A stretch of 64,000 nucleotides of DNA from Frankia umida (GTDB lineage Bacteria; Actinomycetota; Actinomycetes; Frankiales; Frankiaceae), in NCBI RefSeq assembly GCF_023242945.1, contig NZ_JALKFT010000003.1:62001-126000 (forward strand). Reading direction: 5' to 3'. Under the pieces are notes generated by a model. It was not told the DNA's origin and did not search any database. It saw only the letters and a list, made by a program, of their open reading frames with translations. The position numbers were made by a program, and so were the translations under genes. Positions 7,365-14,322 of this stretch are shown here, one piece after another. Positions within the stretch are counted from its first letter, which is position 1. Each line of letters starts with the position of its first letter.

Positions 7365-8825
7365 CTAGGCGACCTCGCCGGCCTTCGACCAGGGCGCCTC
7401 AAGGAGGTCCCAGGTCGGGCTGTTGACGGCCTGGTCCATGTCCCGGGCGAAGACCGCGAAGCCGTCGACGCCGTGGTACGGCCCGGAGTAGTCCCAGGAG
7501 TGCATCTGCCGGAAGGGGATGCCCATCTTGTGGAAGACGTACTTCTCCTTCACACCCGCGCCCATCAGGTCGGGCTTGAGGTGCTTGGCGAACTCCTCGA
7601 CCTCGAAGGCGGTCGGGTCGTCGTAGAGAACGACGCCTTCCTTGAGCATGCCGTAGGTCCGGGTGTAGTCGTCCTTGTGGGCGAACTCGTAGCCGGTCCC
7701 GATGACCTCCATGCCGAGGTCCTCGTAGGCACCGATGGTGTGCCGGGGGCGCAGGCCGCCGATGGCGAGCATGACGCGCTTGCCCTCGAGGCGCGGCCGG
7801 AACGCCTTGATGATCTCGTCGAAGCGGACCTGGTAGCGGGCGATCGCCGCTTCGGTCTTCGCCTTGATCTCGTCATCGAAGAATTCGGCGATCTTGCGCA
7901 TGGAAGAGACGATCTTCGTGGGGCCGAAGAAGTTGAACTCGGTCCAGGGGGTGTTGTAGCGCTCTTCCATGGTGGTGCAGATGTAGTTCATCGAGCGGTA
8001 GCAGTGGATCAGGTTCAGCTTCGACAGGTGCGTCGAGGCCATCTCGTTGATCGTGCCGTCGCCGGACCACTGGGCGATGACCCGCAGGCCCATCTCTTCC
8101 AGAATCCGACGGGACGCCCAGACGTCTCCGCCGATGTTGTAGTCACCGATCAGCGCGACGTCGTAGTCGGTCTGTTCGAAGGTGCCCTCGCCGGTACCAA
8201 GGACATGGTCGCGAACAGCGTCGTTCGCGATGTGGTGGCCGAGCGACTGGCTCACGCCGCGGAAGCCCTCGCAACGGACCGGGATGATCGGCAGGCCAAG
8301 CTTCTTCGAGGACTTCTTCGCTACGGCCTCGATGTCGTCACCGATCAGGCCGATCGGGCACTCGGACTGCACCGAGATGCCCTTGGCCAGCGGGAACAGG
8401 TCGACGATCTCGTCGAGGACCTTCTCCAGCTTGGTGTCGCCACCGAAGACGATGTCCTTTTCCTGGAAGTCGGTCGTGACCTGCATCGCGGTCCAGTTGT
8501 TCACGCCGAGGTGGCCGTGAGCGTAGTTACGCCGCGTTGCCCAGGAGTACTGACCGCAGCCGACGGGACCGTGGCTGATGGTGACCATGTCCTTCACCGG
8601 TCCCCACACCACGCCCTTGGAGCCGGCGTAGGAGCAGCCACGGATCGTCATGACCCCGGGGCGGGACTTGATGTTGGACTTGACCTCGCACTCCTTCGAC
8701 CCCTCGGGGTCGTTGGCCTTGATGTGCTTGGCCCGGAACTTCGCGGCCTTCTTCGGGTACTGAGCCAGGACATCGGCAATCATCGCCTCGGTCTCGGCCC
8801 GGGTCGGTACCGGCGTCGTCGTCAT
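7365..8825 (-). CDS. nifD: NifD, nitrogenase MoFe protein alpha subunit
   Basis: The 486-residue protein is the alpha subunit that binds FeMo-co and half the P-cluster. P-cluster Cys regions are visible (RGCSYAGSKGVVWGPVKDM, HGPVGCGQYSW, QSECPIGLIGDDI). The FeMo-co Cys lies in LIHCYRSMNYI and the His ligand region in FRQMHSWDYSGPYHG. The start MTTTPVPTR has a GAGG ribosome site. It follows nifH by 56 bases, so nifHD form the highly expressed head of the operon. Confidence 0.98.
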   Translation of the reverse strand: MTTTPVPTRAETEAMIADVLAQYPKKAAKFRAKHIKANDPEGSKECEVKSNIKSRPGVMTIRGCSYAGSKGVVWGPVKDMVTISHGPVGCGQYSWATRRNYAHGHLGVNNWTAMQVTTDFQEKDIVFGGDTKLEKVLDEIVDLFPLAKGISVQSECPIGLIGDDIEAVAKKSSKKLGLPIIPVRCEGFRGVSQSLGHHIANDAVRDHVLGTGEGTFEQTDYDVALIGDYNIGGDVWASRRILEEMGLRVIAQWSGDGTINEMASTHLSKLNLIHCYRSMNYICTTMEERYNTPWTEFNFFGPTKIVSSMRKIAEFFDDEIKAKTEAAIARYQVRFDEIIKAFRPRLEGKRVMLAIGGLRPRHTIGAYEDLGMEVIGTGYEFAHKDDYTRTYGMLKEGVVLYDDPTAFEVEEFAKHLKPDLMGAGVKEKYVFHKMGIPFRQMHSWDYSGPYHGVDGFAVFARDMDQAVNSPTWDLLEAPWSKAGEVA

Positions 8826-8881
8826 GATCGGGACCTCATCCTCGACGGTGGGCGGAAAAAAGAGTCGGGAAAGGGAGGACG

Positions 8882-9745
8882 TCAGGCGACCGCGGCGGTC
8901 TTGCCGATGACGGACTCGTCCTCGACCTCCATGATTCCGAAGTCGATCAACAGCTGCTCGAGCTCGTCCATCTCGATCGGGGTCGGAATGGTCTTCATCT
9001 CGTTGTTGATGATCTTGTTGGCCAGCGTCCGGTACTCGTTGGCCTGGCTGTTGTCCTTGTCGTACTCGATGACCGTCATCCGGCGCAGCTCGGCGTGCTG
9101 CACGACGTTGTTACGCGGAATGAAGTGGATCATCTGGGTGTTCAGTCGCCGGGCGAGCTCCATGATCAGCTCGTCTTCGCGGTCGGTCTGACGGCTGTTG
9201 CAGATGAGGCCGCCGAGGCGGACACCGCCGGTGTGGGCGTACTTGAGGATGCCTCGGGCGATGTTGTTCGCCGCGTACATCGCCATCATCTCGCCGGAGG
9301 TGACGATGTAGATCTCCTGCGCCTTGCCCTGGCGGATCGGCATCGCGAACCCACCACACACAACGTCACCAAGGACGTCGTAGGTGACGAAGTCGAGGTT
9401 CTCGTAGGCGCCGGCCTCCTCCAGGTAGGTGATGGAGGTGATGACGCCACGGCCGGCGCAGCCCACGCCCGGCTCCGGGCCACCGGACTCGACGCACTTG
9501 ATGCCCCAGGCACCTTCGACCAGAACCTCGTCGAGCTCGAGGTCCTCGACCGAGCCCTTCTCCGCCGCGAGCTGGATGACGGAGGTCTGCGCCTTCGAGT
9601 GCAGGATGAGCCGGGTGGAGTCGGCCTTGGGGTCACAGCCGACGATCATGACCCGCTGGCCGGCTTCGGCCATGGCCGCCATGGTGTTCTGCTGGGTGGT
9701 GGACTTGCCGATACCACCCTTGCCGTAGAACGCGATCTGGCGCAT
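8882..9745 (-). CDS. nifH: NifH, nitrogenase iron protein
   Basis: This 287-residue dinitrogenase reductase delivers electrons to MoFe protein with ATP hydrolysis. The P-loop YGKGGIGKST is at residues 7-16. The two Cys that ligate the shared [4Fe-4S] cluster are Cys96 (GVGCAGRG) and Cys130 (GDVVCGGF). Arg99, the ADP-ribosylation position in other NifH proteins, is conserved. A strong AGGAGGAG site precedes the ATG. The 245-base gap before it carries strong stem-loops and could hold a nifH promoter. Confidence 0.99.
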   Translation of the reverse strand: MRQIAFYGKGGIGKSTTQQNTMAAMAEAGQRVMIVGCDPKADSTRLILHSKAQTSVIQLAAEKGSVEDLELDEVLVEGAWGIKCVESGGPEPGVGCAGRGVITSITYLEEAGAYENLDFVTYDVLGDVVCGGFAMPIRQGKAQEIYIVTSGEMMAMYAANNIARGILKYAHTGGVRLGGLICNSRQTDREDELIMELARRLNTQMIHFIPRNNVVQHAELRRMTVIEYDKDNSQANEYRTLANKIINNEMKTIPTPIEMDELEQLLIDFGIMEVEDESVIGKTAAVA

Positions 9746-9898
9746 GTGGAGCTCCTCCTAGGAACGGTCATCCGGCTCGCGGATCACCGCTGATGGCCAG
9801 GCCGATCGGGCCGGCCATCGGACGCGGGTCCGCGGGCTGCCGGACGTGCCGCCGGTCGGGGTGGACCGGGACATCGGCACTACCGTGGTGCGACTGGA

Positions 9899-9938
9899 CC
9901 GAACCCGTGGTGCCGCTCCGAGGCGGAGCCGGGTTCGG
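9899..9938. terminator. Nested stem-loop between nifV and nifH
   Basis: An outer inverted repeat CCGAACCCG (9899-9907) / CGGGTTCGG (9930-9938) encloses an inner GCTCCG (9915-9920) / CGGAGC (9924-9929). The outer 3' arm is also repeated at about 9939-9950. A second palindrome, GATGGCC (9792-9798) / GGCCATC (9813-9819), lies closer to nifH. The structures may attenuate read-through from nifV or protect the 5' end of nifH mRNA; no U-tract follows. Confidence 0.5.
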
Positions 9939-9990
9939 AGCCGGGTTCGGGCCTTGTGGTGCGAGTCCGTCGGCGCGGAGGCGCGGTCGA

Positions 9991-11208
9991 TCAGACCGGT
10001 TCCTCACGCGTCTGGACCCCAGCTCGGGGGGCCGGCATGTCGACCCGCCCGAGAAGCTCTTGGAAGTCGCGGCCCTGCAGGCCGCGCTTGTACTGGGTGG
10101 CGGCAAGCCGAACCTGCTCGACGAGCGGTTCAAGCTCCTCCTCGGCGGCGGTGATGCCGCACTGCTCCAGTGCGTGTCGCACACCCGCCCGGCCGCTGTG
10201 CTTGCCGACGGTCAACCGGCGGCGCCCACCGACCTCGGCGGGGTCGAACGGCTCGTAGGTCGCCGGGTGACGCAGGATGCCGTGCACGTGGATGCCCGAC
10301 TCGTGTGCGAACACCGACTCCCCGACCACCGCCTTGCCCGCCGGCAGCGGGCGGCCAGCCGCCCGTGACACCAGCTGGGCCAGCGTGCGAAACGACGTGG
10401 TGTCGAGGTCCACCGGCAGCTTCAGCAGGTGCCGAAGCGCCATGGCGACCTCCTCGATCGGAGCGTTCCCGGCGCGTTCACCCAGCCCCAGCACGGTGGT
10501 GCTGACCCAGGTGAACCCCGCCTGGACGGCGGCGATGGTGTTGGCCGTCGCCAGGCCGAAGTCGTCGTGGGCGTGGATCTCCCACGGCCCCGGGACCGCC
10601 CGGACCAGTCGCCCGAGCCGGTCGTACGCGCTCACCGGGTCGAGCAGGCCCACCGTGTCGGCCCAGCGCAACCGGGTGACGCCCAGCTCCCGCAGTTCGC
10701 CGGCCAGGTCGATGACGAACGAGTCGTCGGCGCGGGAGGCGTCCTCCATGCCGACGCTGACCCGCATGCCCCGGTCGGTCGCGTCCTTGACACAGTCGCG
10801 GACCCGCAGCCGCGCCCAGGCCCGGTCCTTCTCCAACTTGCTCTTGAGGTGCAGGTCGGAGACGGGAATGGTCAGGTGCGCGGTCATCAGGCCGCAGGCG
10901 GCCGCGGCCTCGACGTCGCGGTGGTCGGCCCGGCACCAGCCCACGATCTCCGCCCGGGGATCGGTCGCGAGGATCTCCCGCAACACGTCCCGCTCGCTGA
11001 CACCCATCGCCGGGATACCGGCCTCGATCTGGTGTACACCGATGGCATCCAGAGCGGCGGCGATGGCGAGTTTCTCGACCGCGGTGAATGCGACGCCAGG
11101 CGCCTGTTCGCCGTCGCGCAGCGTCGTGTCACAGAATCTGACCGCCGCGTCCGCCTGCATCGCCGTGGGGGATGAGCTGGGAAAACGTTCGTCTCGCACT
11201 GTCATCAC
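9991..11208 (-). CDS. nifV: NifV, homocitrate synthase
   Basis: NifV condenses acetyl-CoA and 2-oxoglutarate to homocitrate, the organic ligand of FeMo-co. The DRE-TIM signature FCDTTLRDGEQAPGVAF opens the barrel, with EIHAHDDFGLATANTIAAVQ and the metal-binding FAHESGIHVHGI further on. GTG 11208 (alternative ATG 11205) is preferred over the upstream ATG at 11262 because GGAG lies about 8 bases before it; this gives about 405 residues. It is the most upstream gene of the nif cluster, as in Frankia of the alder and Casuarina groups. Confidence 0.95.
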   Translation of the reverse strand: MMTVRDERFPSSSPTAMQADAAVRFCDTTLRDGEQAPGVAFTAVEKLAIAAALDAIGVHQIEAGIPAMGVSERDVLREILATDPRAEIVGWCRADHRDVEAAAACGLMTAHLTIPVSDLHLKSKLEKDRAWARLRVRDCVKDATDRGMRVSVGMEDASRADDSFVIDLAGELRELGVTRLRWADTVGLLDPVSAYDRLGRLVRAVPGPWEIHAHDDFGLATANTIAAVQAGFTWVSTTVLGLGERAGNAPIEEVAMALRHLLKLPVDLDTTSFRTLAQLVSRAAGRPLPAGKAVVGESVFAHESGIHVHGILRHPATYEPFDPAEVGGRRRLTVGKHSGRAGVRHALEQCGITAAEEELEPLVEQVRLAATQYKRGLQGRDFQELLGRVDMPAPRAGVQTREEPV

Positions 11209-12062
11209 CAGCCGTCGCTCCGGATGAGAAGACCATGGGCCGCGCCGCGAACTGCGGTTCACCGTTTGTTCTGCGGCGACATGGATCAGACTAGGAGCCG
11301 AATATTTCGCACTCGCAAGCGCGGGTAACGTCCCGGTTAACAGGTATTCTTCGCAGATAGCCGAGAGCTTTTCTGAAGTGATGTCCGCAAGGATATCCGC
11401 AAAGAAAAGTCCAAGGTTGTTTTTTTCCTTGGGCGGCGGGCCGTCCGACGAGGTGAAGCGGCTGCCGCGACCGTCGCTTCCCCCTGCGGGGTATCACGAA
11501 GGTGGACGTCAGGGCCCCTGCGGCCAGGCCTGACCGAGGGTCCGGGAGCCTGCCGGACGAAAGGGCGACCCAGGGTCGGACCGTCCGCACGTGCGGACGC
11601 CACGACACCGGTCGGTGATACCACCACCGACGCCCGTCGGAGCGGTTTGTCGGCGGTCCGGGTTACGAACGGGTTCACCGCGGGAACGCCTTCCACTGTC
11701 CGGCCACCGGTTCGACGGTGCACCGGCACGCAATGTCCGACACAGCCGGACGACATCACCATCGGAATGTGCAGCAAGGGTTAACGACATCGAAACCCTC
11801 GAAAGTGATCGTGCGGTTGGACCCGTCCGGGGGGCTTGGATATTATTTTGGATAAGGAAAAGGACCGGGCCAGTTGGGCGGCGCTGCCGACGGTGATGTC
11901 GGCGGTGCGGTCTTCGGTGATGCCGACGGGCACCGGGCGCCGGCCCCGGCGGCACGCTGTGGTTTTCCTCCCGGGGAGGCGAAAGGAGCTGGGTGTGTCG
12001 GTACACGTAGGCACGGGGTACGTCGGTTGCCAGCTGGGATGGTAGGGATGTCGGAGGCGCAG
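11209..12062. other. nif cluster upstream region, divergent promoter zone
   Basis: This ~850-base interval separates nifV (minus) from the unknown gene at 12063 (plus). No ORF in it has convincing codon use. An inverted repeat CCAAGG (11411-11416) / CCTTGG (11427-11432) has a T-rich loop. The base composition drops sharply near 11836-11860, where a direct repeat is annotated separately. No -24/-12 sigma-54 motif was seen, as expected for actinobacteria. Regulatory sites for nif transcription should lie here. Confidence 0.5.
11836..11854. repeat. AT-rich direct repeat, candidate nif regulator or promoter site
   Basis: TTGGATA occurs at 11836-11842 and again at 11848-11854, 12 bases apart (about one helical turn), inside an AT-rich patch in otherwise GC-rich DNA. 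On the minus strand the patch also offers a TAATAT -10-like hexamer facing nifV; on the plus strand it offers TATTAT facing the gene at 12063. Confidence 0.35.
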
Positions 12063-12485
12063 ATGATCGGCGTGTCCACTGACAGCCCCGGCACCTGGGA
12101 GGACCTGCGGGCCGCGGTGGTCGGCAACAACGGGGTCTTTCGGACCTCGATGGGCCACCTGCGGGAGATCGGCGGCTACGGCCGCCTCGGCACGAACGTC
12201 CGGCAGATCCTCAGCCGCAACCTCGCCGGGATCGGCCTGGGGCATCTGCCGGTGGAGCTGCCCGCCTACCAGGAGAAGGAGATCCTGCTCTTCCAGTACG
12301 GCACCCCCGCGGCCGAGATCATCGAGGCGGTCCGCGAAGGCGCCTCGGACGGTGCCGAGACCGCGCTCATCCGGCTGAACTCGTCGCAGGACATCGCCAA
12401 GGTGCGCGACGCATCCCTCAAGGCGGTCGAGCTGCTGTCGATCCTCAGCGACCGCTGCAAGAACTGCGCCCAGCCGCTGCGATAG
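12063..12485 (+). CDS. Unknown protein divergent from nifV
   Basis: I do not recognise this 140-residue protein. ATG 12063 is preferred because GGAGG lies five bases upstream; in-frame ATGs exist at about 12039 and 12048. It contains TWEDLRAAVVGNNGVFRTSM, a GYGRLGTNVRQILSRNLAGI segment with a helix-turn-helix-like feel, then LPAYQEKEILLFQYGTPAAE. It ends in a CKNC pair (DRCKNCAQPL) that could bind metal. It is followed by a strong terminator, so it is monocistronic. The divergent position beside nifV makes a link to nif plausible but unproven. Confidence 0.7.
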   Translation: MIGVSTDSPGTWEDLRAAVVGNNGVFRTSMGHLREIGGYGRLGTNVRQILSRNLAGIGLGHLPVELPAYQEKEILLFQYGTPAAEIIEAVREGASDGAETALIRLNSSQDIAKVRDASLKAVELLSILSDRCKNCAQPLR

Positions 12486-12496
12486 GCCCGGGCGGG

Positions 12497-12543
12497 CCCG
12501 CACCCGGGCGCAGGCGGCGACGCCACCTCCGCCCGGGTGCGGG
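12497..12543 (+). terminator. Stem-loop terminator after the 12063 gene
   Basis: A perfect 13-base inverted repeat CCCGCACCCGGGC (12497-12509) / GCCCGGGTGCGGG (12531-12543) starts 11 bases after the stop codon. No T-run follows, as is common in high-GC actinobacteria. Confidence 0.65.
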
Positions 12544-12569
12544 ACAGGTCCCTGACCATGCCAGCACAA

Positions 12570-12609
12570 CTGTCCGATCGGAAAATCTGTCCGATCGGAC
12601 AGTTAAAGT
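12570..12609 (+). promoter_or_regulatory. TetR operator pair and leaderless promoter
   Basis: The perfect 16-base palindrome CTGTCCGATCGGACAG lies at 12587-12602, with a partial copy CTGTCCGATCGG 17 bases upstream at 12570. The -10-like TAAAGT (12604-12609) follows at once and sits six bases before the ATG at 12616, so transcription and translation likely start together. Operator position predicts autorepression of the TetR gene at 12616. Confidence 0.7.
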
Positions 12610-12615
12610 GTTGGC

Positions 12616-13221
12616 ATGGTTCGATCGGCAGCCGCCCTGCGCGGCCAGTTACTCGACGCCGCGTTGCGGCTGTTCCAGCAGCGTGGGTTCCGGGGTACCT
12701 CGCTGCAGGACATCGCGCGCGAGGTCGGCTGCTCCAAGGCCTCCCTGCTATACCACTTCACCAGCAAGGAAGCGATCCTGGTCGAGGTGCTGACGCCGTG
12801 CACGAGCGCGCTCGACGCGCTGGCCGACTCGTTGCGGCAGGTACCGACGTCCGAGATGGCCCGTCGGGCGGTCGAGGGCTTCGTCGACGTGGTGATCCAG
12901 TACCGCCAGGAGATCTCCCTGGTGCTGGCGGAGGTGTCCGAGACCAGCGCGGCCTCGGCTGACGCCCCCACCGTCGCCAGCGACCAGCGCGCCGAGCGAC
13001 TGGTGCTGGCCCTCGGCGGCGGCAGCTGGGACCCGCAGGTCCGCCTGCGATCCTGGATGGCCATCGGCGCCGTCGTCGTGGCCGCCACGTCACCGGACGC
13101 TGAGGACTCCCCCGCCTGGCTGCGCCGCGAGCTGGTGGACGGCACCCTGCGCATCCTCCACCCACCCCAGACCATCCCCCTGGGGCCCGCGGACGCCTCG
13201 GTACCCGCCAGGACACCCTGA
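12616..13221 (+). CDS. TetR-family regulator (copy 1 of a tandem pair)
   Basis: The 201-residue protein has a TetR N-terminal DNA-binding domain: LLDAALRLFQQRGFRGTSLQ, then the turn-helix DIAREVGCSKASLLYHFTSK. The C-terminal ligand domain is unassigned. It is closely similar to the protein at 13403 along its whole length (for example both read RAVEGFVDV, and RLRSWMAIGA versus its RSWMAIGA). No ribosome site is present because the gene appears leaderless. The pair precedes an MMPL exporter gene, the likely target. Confidence 0.88.
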   Translation: MVRSAAALRGQLLDAALRLFQQRGFRGTSLQDIAREVGCSKASLLYHFTSKEAILVEVLTPCTSALDALADSLRQVPTSEMARRAVEGFVDVVIQYRQEISLVLAEVSETSAASADAPTVASDQRAERLVLALGGGSWDPQVRLRSWMAIGAVVVAATSPDAEDSPAWLRRELVDGTLRILHPPQTIPLGPADASVPARTP

Positions 13222-13355
13222 CGCCGGGCACCACGCGTCCGCACGGACAACGAGCCACCCCCAGCCGCCACCGCCCGCGGCACCAGGCCCGCGGCAGGTC
13301 AGGGGCAGGTCAGGGGTGCAGACACCCCCCGACCGGTGTGACACCAGTCGCCTTC

Positions 13356-13396
13356 CTGTCCGATCGGTCAAAACTGTCCGATCGGACAGTTAAGGT
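13356..13396 (+). promoter_or_regulatory. TetR operator pair and leaderless promoter (second copy)
   Basis: CTGTCCGATCGGACAG recurs perfectly at 13374-13389, with a partial copy CTGTCCGATCGG starting at 13356 (18 bases upstream). TAAGGT (13391-13396) lies six bases before the ATG at 13403. The layout is the same as at 12570-12616, so promoter, operator and gene were duplicated together, and each regulator may bind both sites. Confidence 0.7.
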
Positions 13397-13402
13397 CTCC
13401 TC

Positions 13403-13957
13403 ATGGCCCGATCGGGTGCCGTGCTCCACGGCCAGCTTCTCGACGCCGCGCTTGGACTCTTCGGTCAGCGGGGCTTTCGGGGTACGTCGCTGCAGGACAT
13501 CGCCAGGGAGGCGGGATGCTCCAAGGCCTCGTTGCTGTACCACTTCCACAGCAAGGAAGCGATCTTCGTCGAGCTGTTGACGCCCTGCAAGGACGCGCTC
13601 GACGATCTGAACGACCTGTTGCGGGACGTGCCGACGTCCGACGTGGCGCACCGTGCGGTCGAGGGCTTCGTCGACGTGATGATCCGTTACCGACGGCAGA
13701 TCACGTTGGTGCTCCAACAGGCGGCTGAGGCCGCCGCGGCCCAGGCCGACAAGGAAGGCGTCATCAGCGAGCAGCGCACGGACCTGTTGGTGCACGCGCT
13801 CAGTGGACGCGACCCTGACCCGTCCGCTCGGCTGCGGTCCTGGATGGCGATCGGGGCGATCACCCTGGCCGCCACATCGTCGGATACCGAGACGTTCACC
13901 GAGCTCACCCGCCAGGAACTGATCACCAGCGCGCTGCGCGTCCTGCGCCCGACCTGA
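13403..13957 (+). CDS. TetR-family regulator (copy 2 of a tandem pair)
   Basis: The 184-residue protein is a paralogue of the one at 12616, with the helix-turn-helix QDIAREAGCSKASLLYHFHS almost identical and more divergence in the ligand domain (residues 110-150). This pattern suggests shared operator recognition but possibly different inducers. The gene ends about 365 bases before the MMPL gene, which has a degenerate copy of the same operator upstream. Confidence 0.88.
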   Translation: MARSGAVLHGQLLDAALGLFGQRGFRGTSLQDIAREAGCSKASLLYHFHSKEAIFVELLTPCKDALDDLNDLLRDVPTSDVAHRAVEGFVDVMIRYRRQITLVLQQAAEAAAAQADKEGVISEQRTDLLVHALSGRDPDPSARLRSWMAIGAITLAATSSDTETFTELTRQELITSALRVLRPT

Positions 13958-14322
13958 GACCATCCTCGGCCGGCGTGCGCACCCGCGGTGGGTATGGCCA
14001 CGTTCTCCGGCCGGGCGATCGCGCCCACGGTCGGCGCATCCCCTCAGGGGCTACTCCTGGTAGCCCCCGGACGCATCCGTTTATCCCCCGATAGATCCAT
14101 CGTGTTCGACACAGTCGACTTTGTTGTCATCGGGACCGTCCACATCCATAATTATTACTCCAGGTGATGTGATGAACACCCATGGCCATTAAGTTGATCT
14201 TTATCTGACCGATCGTCAACCAACCACGACGCCGTGGCTCGCGCCGCGGCCCGACAACGAACGGCGGCCCTGGCGCCGGCGGTCAACGACCGGCTCCGAT
14301 CGAGCTGGGATTGGGAGTGGGC
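13958..14322 (+). promoter_or_regulatory. MMPL upstream region with operator-like CGATCG element
   Basis: This 365-base gap has an AT-rich stretch (14090-14205). At 14205-14220 it carries CTGACCGATCGTCAAC, which matches the tandem TetR operator at 11 of 16 positions around the same CGATCG core. It may be the regulated promoter of the MMPL gene. No gene is seen in the gap. Confidence 0.4.

Noticed and set aside
7194..9191. 665-codon plus-strand ORF opposite nifD and nifH
   Set aside because: Antisense shadow; the minus-strand genes have clear catalytic residues and this ORF is Arg/Gly-rich with no domain.
11337..11777. 146-codon minus-strand ORF upstream of nifV
   Set aside because: Ser/Arg/Pro-rich, no ribosome site, and it overlaps other ORFs of equal quality; treated as part of the nif leader and promoter region.
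11209..12062. Sigma-54 (-24/-12) nif promoter
   Set aside because: No GG-N10-GC pattern in suitable context; actinobacteria generally lack sigma-54, so a different mechanism is expected.
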